Assembly (NCBI GenBank): GCA_031002005.1
Contig: CM061920.1
Location: 104,281,447 to 104,345,446, forward strand
Reading direction: 5' to 3'
DNA: 64,000 nt
Origin: Vandiemenella viatica
Taxonomy: Eukaryota > Arthropoda > Insecta > Orthoptera > Morabidae
Shown here: piece after piece, positions 47,497 through 59,299 of the stretch
How the letters are laid out: each line of letters starts with the position of its first letter
Position numbering within the stretch: position 1 is the first letter of the stretch
Made by a program: the position numbers and the translations under genes
Notes under the pieces: generated by a model
The model's input: only the letters and a program-made list of their open reading frames with translations
Databases searched by the model: none
What the model was told of the DNA's origin: nothing

Positions 47497-48811
47497 CCCA
47501 TTATACGGGTCGTTTTCTGTGATATCCGTTTGTTGTAGATATATAATACTAAGACGTTTCTAACAGGTTTCTTGTTAATTTGTACATAGAGCGTTATAGA
47601 CGATATTTCTCCACACCGTTTTCCAATTTAGGTTAGTTTTGCTACAATCTTTGATTTCCTTAGGACATTATGTGAAAGGGCTCAATATATTATTTTCGTA
47701 TTTTCTTCATTTGTTTCCACATTTTTACATCATTTACAGCATTTCTTCAAGAGGGGAAACAGGCAGAATTTTCTATTGCTGGTATATTTTCGGCTCTGGT
47801 AGTTACTGGTTAAAGTTTTATTCTTCTGATAGTAAAAGGCCCCTTTGACTTTAGATGGGTAGACTGCTTGCGAAGTCCCCCTTCTTACCTTGACAAGTGG
47901 CTAACCATCATATTGACCTATCCCAGATGAAGTCTCCGTGGCAAGTTTTCCATTGCCTACACATGCGCCACAAACCAGTTCCGTGTCAACACAAATGAAT
48001 TGCAGATTTGAATACTCTGCCAACCTGATCACCAACGATGTAACTCCATGACTTTTCTTATCGTGCGTGTGCCCATTGGCCAGCGCCATTCGCAGAAAAA
48101 CATCGGAAGCGACTTTTATAGCTAAGTAGGTTAATATGTTTTTGTGTCGAAGTTCATCGCAATCTGGATTTATAATATATCGTAGTAATCTAAATTTTTA
48201 AGTACATGGGAAGTTTGAAGATACTATGGAAGGTTTGAATCACTATTGGGTATTTTAATTATACACGTTTAAGCTAATATTTTTTTTTTTTTTTTTTTTG
48301 TAGCAGCATTAAAAATTAAATAAGTTGGTTTGATGTAAAATTACACAAACCGCTTAAATAACGGCTGGCTGGAAGTCGCACATGCATTTACTGCGAACTG
48401 TGGAAGCGATTGGTGGAATAAATTACAAGAAATGTAGCAAATGTTTGATAAATGAACGCAAACAGTATACGTTGGTGTTATGGTCAGTCTCATTTAAGCT
48501 TAACAGCGTATAGTTTAGTGATCAGCAACTAATCTTTATGGGTTTGTATATCTTAAGTAAAAAATACAACGTATAAGACTTCCTTCCAGACAAAGTGACG
48601 AATTCGAATTAGCATCAGGCACAGGATGTATCAACTTAATCACAAATTCTTTTAGTATTTTGACTACCAAAACAGAGCTTTCACATAACGACGCTTTTTT
48701 TCTGTAAAAATAGTCAGGCGGCCGAAGGACGTACTCTTTATTTTATCGATAGTAAAACAGCGCACCTTTTGATAGCAGTGTCAGTAATCAACATTCACAC
48801 CATACGACCAA
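47497..48811. other. Unassigned DNA
   Basis: A T homopolymer lies at about 48280-48299. The frame at 47639-47848 has no recognised domain. Confidence 0.4.
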
Positions 48812-49037
48812 CTTTGGTTTACGTCTCGTTGAGGTTGGTTATTAGAGGGAGTAAAGGACTGAGGGTAGGAAACTAGAAGGAATTCAGCTATATCTTTTTG
48901 AAGGAACCATCCTCCATTCGACGGGAGTGATTTCGGGAAACTATGGAAACCCCCAAATCTGGTTGGCCGGATGGGATTAGAATCCGTGGCCTCTCGAATG
49001 CGAGGCCAGAGCGATATCATTCACCCACCTCACAGAA
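48812..49037 (-). mobile_element. tRNA-derived SINE, family 1, near full length
   Basis: The minus-strand head begins TGAGGTGGGTGAATGATATC. The sequence continues through GGCCTCGCATTCGAGAGGCC and a mutated B box (GGATTCTAATCCC). The body (CCAGATTTGGGGGTTTCC) runs to a 3' end like CAACGAGACGTAAACC. It is more diverged than the copies at 40.1 and 50.5 kb. Confidence 0.85.
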
Positions 49038-50454
49038 CATGACGCTATTATAACTTTCTTTCAAGTGAGCATCACACACCCAATAACTTATAACTGAGAG
49101 GAAACCTAATACTTCTAACATATAATGTAGTGTAATGCTTTGTAGCCAAATTTTTAATTGCTGTTTTCCGATTTATTGCGAGAGTGCATAACATGGCAGC
49201 TGCTGAAGCAGTTTGCATGAAAGACTCGGCTGCTTTGTTATGTGGTAACTAGAAATTTAATCAGTTGATAATACGCCATGTCATGTGGTAGAAATTATTC
49301 TATCTTAAGAATTCGCATCGCACGGCCCCTAGCCACCGGCCACGAAAACACCCGAGTTGTTGGCCAGGGAGCGAAGGCATCTACAAGTATATTTACAACA
49401 CAGTGTCTGAACATACAGCAGTCCTCCGATGAAAGGCACAGCACGAAGATTCAAATCCCAATTTTTAATAACTCTGTAGATAGTGTCAATTCTTACTATG
49501 GATCTGTAGAGTTAAATGATTAATCTGAATTAAAAATGAAATCATATCTAGTTTTTTTTTTAAATTACATTTTGCTCTCCACAGCTATGATGCGTTACGA
49601 ATTTTCAACAGCCATTACAGGAGAACGAACGAAGCTTTTCTATAATTGTTAGGATAATTTATTAATCAAGAATAAATCTGAAGTTTCCCTCTTCTAGACC
49701 ACTGTGGCAACTAAGTCATTATCTAATAGTAGTAGCAGTAGTCGCTGAGTTGCACATGGGACCGTTGTTTCACAAATAGGTAATTAGCTGATCTTGAAGA
49801 AATTCTGTATGGCAACTGGAACAAATAATTAGAATGCAATCTATTCACCAGGCATCGTCATTTTACTTTCACAACAGTTGTAGTAGTTTATTTTAGTTCG
49901 TTATAACGCACTGTAATTGAAAACGGCATTAGGGTAATCGTTAGGTGTAACTGCTATAAAATGCTAAAACAACACGCAGTGAATAGTGAAATGGCGTCTT
50001 CAGAACATATTTTATTGTCAACGGCATGTTGATTTGCATGTTGATTTGCATGTTGATTTCACTCTCTAGTAAGTTTGTAGCATTTCTTAATGACCATGTT
50101 TATCATTAAGAAATGTGCAGTGTTGCATTTTACGTTGTGATTATCTTTATTTATATATCGTAATATGCCTTTTGTGCGGCTATAGCAATAATTAATTTGT
50201 TAGCCGTGATACTCTGCACATATTTAAATCAATCTTTTATTACTCTCCAAATACATCGCTTTTATTACAGGATCGGACTTTATTTTGCAAGTTCTCCTTA
50301 GCGCTGACCTAGGCAATCTCCTAGTTGATCTCTGTATATATCTTGCTGCTACGGAAACCCTTCTTTAAAGAGAGTATTAACAGGCCCGTGCCATGGAACT
50401 CATACTTCAAAGATGTCATTAGAATATTTGTTATGCTACAAGTTCTTCTTCCAG
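49038..50454. other. Unassigned DNA with a small tandem repeat
   Basis: Three perfect copies of the 12-mer GCATGTTGATTT occur at 50024-50059. The plus-strand frame at 49278-49523 has no recognised domain. Confidence 0.45.
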
Positions 50455-50694
50455 ACCGAGCGTGCTGGGTGAACGGTTAACGTTCTGGCCTCGCATTCGG
50501 GAGGACGCGGGTTCGAATTTCCGTCCGGGCATCCAGATTTGGGTTTTCCATGGTTTCCCCAAATCACTCCAGGCAAATTTCGGGATGCTTCCTTCAAAAA
50601 GGCCATGGCCGAATTCCTTCCAGTTCCCTGTCCCCAATCCCATCCCTCCTCGAATGACCTTAGCCGTCGACGAGGCGTGAAGTCATAAAAAAAA
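50455..50694 (+). mobile_element. tRNA-derived SINE, family 1, full length with target duplication
   Basis: The head ACCGAGCGTGCTGGGTGAAC is followed by GGTTAACGTTCTGG and the B box GGGTTCGAATTTCCG. The body and a 3' end AGGCGTGAAGTCATAAAAAA follow. TCTTCCAG flanks both sides (50447-50454 and 50695-50702), so the element is 240 bp. This is the best reference copy of the family in the window. Confidence 0.95.
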
Positions 50695-50702
50695 TCTTCC
50701 AG

Positions 50703-51344
50703 GATAACCCCACTTTAAAATAAACGTGAAATCATAAAAAGCAATATAAGGTATAGTAGATGCAGATAATTGTGTAGTAAATGGTTAAAAATTATATCGA
50801 AAGTATATGCACAAAAGTAGGCACCTAATAATATGCTCTACATTTGTCCTTTTACAAGGCTCACTAAAATATATAGAAATGTTTTGTCATTTATGGTAAA
50901 ATTTATCAGCTGTGCGCACTCTATTTCCGTTAAAAAATAAACTGAAGTGAATTTGAGGAAAGTAACGCCAAAATTGAAATACTTAACTCTGAATATAAAA
51001 ACACTGTTAATCAGAAATGTAGATGTAACGCTGGAATTAAGTGTTTTCATATATTTTATAAATTGACCCCTTAGCGATGTACTTGCATGCAGTGTTAAAC
51101 CAGCAGCGCCTTTTAAATAGAGAAAGAGATCAGGTCCTAATGGGTTTACTGTTAGAAAGAGCAAATAATACTTTTTTTTTGACTGAACCTGCATGTAGGA
51201 TAGATTATTAGAATAGAAAAGTAGCTGTCTGCAGGAAAAGGTTGTGTAGTTGTAGACGGTAACCAGAACTTCCTACTGCTAATTATTTTTTTTTTTTTTT
51301 TAAAGTTCTGCCTGCCGTGTGATCATAGATTTTTTTTTTAACTG
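50703..51344. other. Unassigned DNA
   Basis: T homopolymers lie at about 51287-51301 and 51330-51339. No gene is recognised. Confidence 0.45.
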
Positions 51345-51491
51345 CTTAACGTCTCCTATAACAACTAGGTCTTTAGAGACGCGACAGGATGGGGGGGCAA
51401 GGAATGGGAAGGAATTCGGCCATGGCCTTTTGAAGGAAGCATCCCGGCATTCACCTGTAGTGATTTGGGGAAACCATGGAAAACCCAAATG
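51345..51491 (-). mobile_element. SINE family 1-related, headless
   Basis: Minus-strand body: TTTGGGTTTTCCATGGTTTC, CCAAATCACTACAGG, then GCTTCCTTCAAAAGGCCATG. It ends with GTCTCTAAAGACCTAGTTGT, which differs from the usual family 1 tail. The tRNA-like head is missing. Confidence 0.75.
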
Positions 51492-51574
51492 TGAGGCCTT
51501 GTACGTGTATTTCGGAAGACTACCCCTCGATTGTCAGTCAGAGGACTTTACTTCTCTCCTCCCCCTCCCCCTCC

Positions 51575-51617
51575 CACCCCGTCTCTAAAGACCTCGCTGT
51601 TGAGCAGCAAAAAAAAA
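51575..51617 (+). mobile_element. SINE-tail fragment with poly-A
   Basis: CCCCGTCTCTAAAGACCTCG, then CTGTTGAGCAGC and an A-run. This is the inverted counterpart of the tail at 51361-51384 (20 of 24 positions match). A C-run follows at about 51628-51639. Confidence 0.55.
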
Positions 51618-51639
51618 AAAAAAATATCCCCCCCCCCCC

Positions 51640-53095
51640 ACTGTTCATTCATGCACAACGCAAACAGTACGTCACTCTGACCACAGTCATTCACACGAAA
51701 CAGCAACATTTACACGATCTTCCATACACGCAAAGTAAGGGGAAACCTCCCCGGTGAAATTCCTAAGGCAATAGTCATGCAGGAATTATTCCTTTCTCGG
51801 CTGTCATCGACGATTGAGCCAACCGGTATTGTGACGATTACTAGCAACATGTTACAAAAAAAAAAAAAAAAAAAAAAAAAATGTGATTGCTGAATCAGAG
51901 ATAATTTGTTCTTAAAATGCTACATAAAATCGGCGAAAGCATTTTGTGGTGAACCTTACGCAAATAATACATTTATAAACATCAGGCCTGATGACAGACT
52001 AGCGAGCAAAGAGAAACTATGATAGGCGGCTATGATCAAAGCAGCCTCCAGCAGCAAACCCGCAGGTAGTCTCTATTGATTGTATATGGAGACGGATCGG
52101 TTTAGTCACTCGACGTGGCTAAGGTTTTAAAGGATCGCAATAGTCCTGCGTGTTTGGGTTAACAGGGCCGAAGTTACAATGCTTGCCCTCCTCATTCACA
52201 TAATGTTGGTGGTGGTTAGCTAGGTGCAACTACACCATTTTTGTCAGAATTGAAACAGTTATAAGTACAGCACCAAGAAACCCGAGAACACATCTAGTCA
52301 TTTATACGTCTGTGTAAAAATATATGCAGTTACTGCAGTACATGACTTCAGTCTTCTTCTGTAAATAAATATATAAATATTTAGAAAATATTAGCCCTGA
52401 CTTTCCCTTAATAATCCTACCACGAGATTCATATTTGAACAATGATCGACTTCTATGCTTGCCAATCATGCAAGTACCAAAACGCCAATCAGTCAATTCC
52501 CTTACCGCTCGGCCAGATAGACAGCCAGGTCACTGGAATTTAAACTGAAATGTGGGCATGTTTCTGAAATTGGTCTTATTCCACTTTGTATATACCTTCA
52601 CAGATATGTATTTGGGCTACAAGCAAATTCATTCCTGCGGTTGTGTTTAGTTCCAGTATTGTTATTTCTGATTATTGATTTTTCTCCACGAAACCAACAT
52701 TAACAAGAATTTATTTCTTTTATTATTATTTTTTTATATAACTGCTCGTATTTTTTTACATACTTATTTGGTTATTTTTTTTTCATTGTTTTTGTGTCTC
52801 ATGGTATATTCTGGTTTCACAATAATAAAATTTCTCCCGGCATTAAAATACGCTTAGTAAATCGAATACGCGCGGATATACACTCAATCGTGGTTCGTAG
52901 TTCTTGGTATTAAAGAGCAGGAAAAAAAGCATGTCATATCAACTGCCACCAACGAAAGTATTGTAGCATGGATGTGTTTCAGTTTGCTAGCGGTTGCACT
53001 CGCAGACACTTTTTAAACACCGAAGTTTGCTGGTGATATGTACCGAAGCTTGATAGACCCAGTGCAAACAAAGTAAAATATTAAACACGCTGTCG
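51640..53095. other. Unassigned DNA
   Basis: A poly-A tract lies at about 51856-51881 with no recognisable retroelement attached. No genes are recognised. Confidence 0.45.
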
Positions 53096-53099
53096 CTTG

Positions 53100-53400
53100 A
53101 AACTTAATCAACAGCATGGGGGATCAATGCATGGCCTATAACACTGAAGAGTCGCATGTAAATATAATGAGTAGGCCGCACAGTGGATAATTCGGCTGCC
53201 GTGGTCCCGCGCTGAGCCGCTCCCCAGCTTTATCCAGTTTCCTGTGCGGGCGCAACAAATACCGGTGGTCGGCGTGTTTGACGGATAAATAATTCCCGCT
53301 TTGTCCGGCGACAGCAGACGGATGTTTGACCAACGCACCGGATGCGCATTTTCCAAATGACACTCGCTTGACAGCGTGTGTCGTAAAAGTGGCTACATGG
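53100..53400. other. GC-rich segment, possible conserved non-coding DNA
   Basis: The GC content is high compared with its flanks, with words such as GCTGCCGTGGTCCCGCGCTG and CCGCTTTGTCCGGCGACAGC. Overlapping minus-strand frames exist but none shows a known domain. It may be regulatory or an old repeat. Confidence 0.25.
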
Positions 53401-54374
53401 AAGGAAGTTATTAAAATGGGATTTTGAATGTTTTATAGACTGAAGACAGCGACATGTCGTATCTACACGCAAAGTAAAGTTTCTCTGAATCAACATTACA
53501 GTGTACGATGTGATTACCCCGCGATTCGCTAAAAGTGGTTGGCGGATGGTGCGTTGCACCTATCCTAATGTGTAATCGTTAATGCATCGGAAGGAATATA
53601 CGGCATATGGCAGGCGGCGTCCCTGGGCTGATGGCACCAGCATGCACGCCTTAGTATACGCACCACTTAAACATTTTGCTGGCTTCTCCATTTACAAATC
53701 GCGAAGTTTACAGAAACTTGCATAAACGTGTAAGGGCATTGTGACATTTTTTACTACCCCCATCAGTTTTTTTTTGTTTGCTGTTGGTTTAATTATTTTT
53801 CAGTATGACTATGTTATTATTGTTGATTTAATTGTAAATTGTTGTGTAAATGTTTGTAATCAGATGTATTACGGGTTTCCATAGATAGTAGTTTGTTGTA
53901 GCGATCGGGGTAGTAGTAGTTTAATCTGTAAAAATGTATATATAGTATCTTTGGTCGCGTGGTCGGCCAGTGGTGTTAGCGCGGTGGTCACTAGCCGTTC
54001 GAGCGAGGAAAACGTTGAAATGAATTCGTCACAGGAGTTCAGCCGGATAGCGTTGTAAAAACAGGAAAATGTTATTGTTAGACTGTGCAAGCAATAATAA
54101 TTTGTCGGAGTGATGAAAAATTCAAATGTGTAACGTCGTGGTTGACTGAAAGAAGTATCAAATTGAACGTGTGTGATCAGAACTGTGTATTTTCTTCACT
54201 GCTATAATAATAATAATAATACTTGCCGATTATATCGTCGATGTATTTCAATTATGGCTCGCGCGTGTGAGGGATGGTTATATGGCCAAACTACCCAAAA
54301 CACGCCGCACTTTTATTTAATGTGGAGCCCAATTACGATAATAAAGTAATTAGTATATGACGGATGTATTGGTG
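53401..54374. other. Unassigned DNA
   Basis: An (ATA)n run lies near 54205-54220. I see nothing else recognisable. Confidence 0.4.
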
Positions 54375-54520
54375 CAAGAAATAAGCAGGGACATATTGAC
54401 ATTGGCTTAATCCTCCAGGATTCACATTTAAAGTGGGACAGTTCACAGCATGTAACAGGAGGTCAGAAAACATTATACAAAGGGATGAAATCAATGAGGG
54501 AAGTATGATGTGATTATTTA
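54375..54520 (+). pseudogene. Possible LINE reverse transcriptase scrap
   Basis: One plus-strand frame reads IDIGLILQDSHLKWDSSQHV, then QKTLYKGMKSMRE. This resembles the LGxxLDSxLxWxxH region after the catalytic domain of LINE reverse transcriptases. It is too short to be sure. Confidence 0.3.
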
Positions 54521-57500
54521 AATTATGATTTGAATGCCTAAGAGCTGTTCTACTTCTATGGTGTTCAGTAGGGGTGAGACCACATACTGCTTATAGGCCA
54601 CAGAACAGTAGATCACTAATCCATAAGATTTCATTGCGTGTATCAGAACTGTAAACTCTAGAGCTGAGAATACAATGGTGGAAATAAAATGTAGGACCGT
54701 CAAGATGATTCTGCGGGAATTCGTAATTTGATGAACTTTTTCGGAATCAACACAACTTTTACATTACATTGTGTTATCGGATCTGGTGGTCCGAAGCTCT
54801 TGTTATACATTTCAGAATTATTTCAGAATAGGCCATCTGTACAGTGGATACGCCCCTATCATTGACTGGTTCACTATTCATATGTAGACACCAGAGTCTA
54901 GATACAAAGACACTGCTCTGGAGAAATACAACGCACAATATTATTAAAAAATTAAATTAAATGTATAATTTTTGTTAAAAGGAGAAATGTATAGCTGATT
55001 AACGCATGCATTTCAAATTATCCTTTTAAATTGTATATGGAGAAAATCTTGGTGCTTAGTATTTTGTGGTTGCTTCTAAACGAAATAATCTTACGAAATT
55101 TAAGTTGATGCGTTTACAACACACTAGTGTTTTTTTGCAATGTGTTATCTAGCATCCATCATTAAAAAATGTAAAGAAAATAAATATTTTTCTTTATAGT
55201 GCATAAAAATGCTCTCCATCATATTTTACAAAACTTAGGAGTGTCAACATATAATGTTCTGAAGAGGACTGAAGAAAAAGAAGTTTACGAGTGTAGTTGC
55301 TGTTAGCATCGTAACTAACATATGAAGTTGGCAGCTTGCAGAAGAAAGGAAATTTGTGACAAAAACTACACAATAACATAGAAAGTATATCGTATATTAA
55401 TTATAAACCTTTATTTTTAATTCAGTATAAAATTTCTTTTGTGAAATGTATTATACAGTATATTAGAAATTTTATTTTCAGGGGGGCTTAATAACTTTGT
55501 AATAATTATTATTTATACGTTTTTGTAGAATCATTGTGGTCAAACATTTACTATACTGTAGTATTATAAAGTAAAGAAAATAACCAAACTGCTTTTAGTA
55601 AACTGAGGAGGTGTGGGAGAAATACTGCATTTTATATCATCCATGGTCTCATGCAGTTGCAAAGCTGTGCTTAGTTGTTTAAAAGCTTCTAGATGGTGCA
55701 AAAGAAGCCTCGGTGACTTGCCAGACACGTAATGTTTCTTGCTCCGATGAGAACGATACTTCTTTGAAAAATTGTGTTGATGTGCATGTTGGCTGCTCTT
55801 CACATGTATCGATTAAGTAATATGAATAAGGAGATAATTCCACCAGAAATTACCGACTAGATTTTCACAGTAAATCGCTTTCGTGGCAACAACGTTATTT
55901 TCCTTAAAGAAGATCATGATTAATGAAAGCCTGTTCATAGCTATATAAGTCTAGGTATTAAAAATAGCTAAACAAACGTTTTCATTGTACAACTTGAGTT
56001 GCGTACACAAACTAAGCACATGCTTACTGAATTATTCGAGAAACACCAGCGGAGACAGTGGTAAAGTTAAGAAATTTCTTGAAACTATCCCAGTTTGCTG
56101 CTAAGAAATACGTAATAAAATCTATGGCGTATGTCATCATCAGATAAAATACTCTTTGAGGCAAACGAAAGTACTTAATTTCTCGTTTTTATGTAAACCG
56201 ATAAATAAAAAAATCTATCTCCGTTGTGGATTAGTCCGGTGATCACATTAAATAAATTTTCAGCGTTAAAAGTTTATTATAAACAATGATAATGATACAA
56301 AGACGTACAATTGCGCGTCCTTGTTTCGTGTGAACGTAAGATTTACGAGCGAGCGCGGTTCATGCGAAATGTGCGAGACGGCTTTTGCTGGCTGTTGTTT
56401 AGAACAGATAGTGGGGCCACACGGATCACTAGTGGACAGCTACCTCTCTGTTATGAATGGAAAAGGGAACAGTGTCATGTTTTCGCTGTGTGAGACAGAT
56501 TCTGTCACTGTGAATGCTAATTATTCTCGCTTCTTGTATCAGCGACATGTGTGACCAAGTCAAGTGATTTTGGACACTTGTAAATACCTTCTACAAGCAG
56601 CAGATCTCCATCACCGAGCTGTCTTGAAGGATTATTTCCGTGCGTAAAAGGAAGATGTGGGAAAGACGCACGATGGAGTTATTTTCACGAACAGTCAGTC
56701 ATATGGTGGCGGATAAAACCAACCAATGCGGTGTGAAAGTATGTATGACGGGTGAATGTTATTATTTGTTTTAAATTTTTCCACATTTACGCCGAATCAT
56801 ACTGTGATCATTGAGTGGCGCCTAATAAGTACTTCACTAGAACTGCCTGGTGGCAGATTGGAACATCGCCGAGTTCAAGACGACTGTATGTTAGAATCGC
56901 GTAGAGACAAGATCAACAGCTGTAATACCCGCGGCGTAGTGAATATTCGCGACCTCGGAATTCTTGTAAGCTCAGTGACCACATCTGAATATAGAAGAAG
57001 TGCTTCAGACTTGTCAAGGCCAAGTGTCAAATGTTTATCACGCTCAGATGCCACTGCGACTTTAGGTGGCTGCGCTACGCTATGACGAAGCGGTATAAGT
57101 AAATGACTCCGTGTTGCTGCGCAAAATAACTTTCTCCTTCTCGTATTGTGCCTGACCACGATTCTAATGAATAACTGCACATAGATAGGAGCCTATATTT
57201 TTACCACTTTCCCGCGTTTTCTTAACTACATGTGAATTATTTTCGTCGAATGTCGTGTATGTCCCGCATTATTAAATATTACTCTCAGACCTTTGCAATG
57301 CTGTGGAAATATCAATTTCTTTGACTATTGTTGTTTCGGAAATCAAGATATTAACTTTCTTATTCATGCCTTTATCAATTGATAAAATAATAACAAATTC
57401 AATCTTCACAATTGTTTATGAACAAATTTTTCATCTTAGTGAAAATTGCAAGAATCCATTTAATTAATTTAATTAATTCATGATTAAAAATATTACAATT

Positions 57501-57628
57501 TAAGAAAATTATGATAATTACGAACTATCACTTGAGCAAAAGAGACCACCAGCCTTTGGAGTCATAGATTTTTCTAAACTTTTAAGGGAATTTTGCAGAC
57601 CTCAAGGACAAACCGTGGAGCAGTTATA
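54521..57628. other. Unassigned DNA
   Basis: Open frames at 55564-55803 (minus, basic) and 56756-57085 (plus) have no recognised domain. I see no transposon ends or SINE heads. Confidence 0.4.
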
Positions 57629-57920
57629 AGGGAGCGTGCACAAAGTACGTGGCCGCTGGGCTAAAATTAGGAACAGAACTCACAACAGCATGTGCATATT
57701 TATTTCCCTCAGCTAATTATATCCGTATGCAATTTACAATAGAGCGACAAGAGAAAACAGTACAAAATTTCTTCTGGATCTAAAGGGATAAAAGCTACGT
57801 GCTACGTGGGAAAGGGTGGGGGGGAGTTAGAGGTAAAAGCCACGTACGGCTATGTGGGGGGGGGGGGGAGGGGGTTCACAGGAGGGCAGAATGGAGCTAC
57901 GTGGTTTATGCACGCTCCCT
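57629..57920. mobile_element. Short MITE with G-rich interior
   Basis: This 292-bp element has 25-bp terminal inverted repeats. The left begins AGGGAGCGTGCACAAAGTAC and the right, reverse-complemented, begins AGGGAGCGTGCATAAACCAC; 21 of 25 positions match. Inside are repeated CTACGTG words and long G-runs (about 57819-57875). No transposase is present. I could not fix a target duplication, so the superfamily is open. Confidence 0.65.
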
Positions 57921-58854
57921 ATGGTGAATCTCTCATACATTCCCCTATATTTTACTATATACTTTCAAAATATTGCTCCAAGTTTTTCGTACTTTCCTAA
58001 TGTAATTGCAGGGTGAAGTATTTCAAGTTATCAGTCTCCCGCTGGAGATAGTATATACTATCCAAGGGCTGTCGAGAAGAGGCAAACTTCTAAGGATTCC
58101 TCAAATACATGTTGGCAATTTTATTTAGAAAACGCCTAGATCTTACTACAAAAAATTGTCGTAACAATAGCAGCAGTGAGTACGATGTTGATGCCGAATT
58201 TCCGCGATTTCTTTACTAGTGTTTCCTGTCAAAATAATCCTCAACTTTTTATGCCGGAAGCGAATATAATATTTATGAATTCTTCTCATGTCAGGATAAC
58301 ATTCAGTATCGGTTTATTTTACTTTTATTGCAGATCAACATAAAACTAGGGATTCTAATATTTTTCCGGTTTATTTTAAAAATTCATTTATAGTATGCAA
58401 AAACATGTCTTACAGTGAAATATGTAAACTTGGGTTTACTGGTCACATCTAACTCATCTGGGAGCTATAGTCACTAGGAGTTCACTATCGTGTCTGTATC
58501 AAACTTCGTCTAGTAACGCATACGGTTGCGATACCGATACCAACTTCCGTCTCTGCAATGACAGCAAGGCTGACCAGATCAGACTACGATCTCACTGTAA
58601 TGTCTGAAAAGCAAATCAGTAATGATGATGTGGCGCTTAAAGCTAAATTCAGAGTAGCAGTATTGATTATTAGTAGTATTAAGCGTTTTTATTTGTAGTC
58701 GCGGGGATTGAAGTGACCTGCAGGCAACCTAGCTCTTGAATAAGAGCCAGTGGTTACATTTCATGAAGTAATAAAAAAATTAAAAAATTGAAGTTAAATA
58801 GACATTTCGTAACAAATACCTATGTCAAGGCATTTTACCCAATACTGTAGTTTT
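57921..58854. other. Unassigned DNA
   Basis: I see nothing recognisable. Confidence 0.4.
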
Positions 58855-58926
58855 ACTGATCTACATCTACATATATACTCTGCAATTCACAAAATTGTGG
58901 GTGGCAGAGGGTGCTCAGCACCAAAG

Positions 58927-59298
58927 CTAATCTCTTTGCTGTGCATTCCAATCTATAATGGTACGAGGGAAAAAAGAATTAATATAAGAATCAGTCCGGC
59001 ACCTTATTTCTCTAATTTTATCTTTCCTGTCCTTCCGACCCAGATAGGTTGGTAGAAGAAGTATTTCACTACACTCAAAAGTGAAAGTGGGAGTACGCAT
59101 GTTTTCCAATAAGTTTAAACGAAACGTGTGTCGTCTGTCTACCAGAGACTCCCAACCTAATCTACTAAACAGTTCTGTGACGCTTTCATAAGGACTGTAG
59201 CAAGCGGTCACGAATTGAGCGGCTCTTCTCTGTACTTTCTCTATACTTTCGATCAACCCCTTACGAAACGGGTCCCAAATGGCACAACAATAATCCAA
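58927..59298 (-). pseudogene. LINE family B C-terminal domain
   Basis: It reads MDYCCAIWDPFRKGLIESIE, then QRRAAQFVTACYSPYESVTE and LGWESLVDRRHTFRLNLLEN. The end is NSFFPRTIIDWNAQ. This is the conserved C-terminal region of CR1/Jockey-like LINEs, directly comparable with 38171-38518. Confidence 0.85.
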
Positions 59299-59299
59299 A

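Noticed and set aside
18485..50680. tRNA genes at the SINE heads (for example 18.5, 40.1 and 50.5 kb)
   Set aside because: A and B boxes are present, but the same non-tRNA body follows each one and target duplications bracket the whole unit, so these are SINEs.
55564..55803. 79-codon basic minus-strand frame
   Set aside because: Looks protein-like in composition, but no motif or context supports a gene.
56756..57085. 109-codon plus-strand frame
   Set aside because: No domain. Words like CTGCCTGGTGGCAGATTGGAAC faintly recall a common orthopteran SINE, but the similarity is too weak to call.
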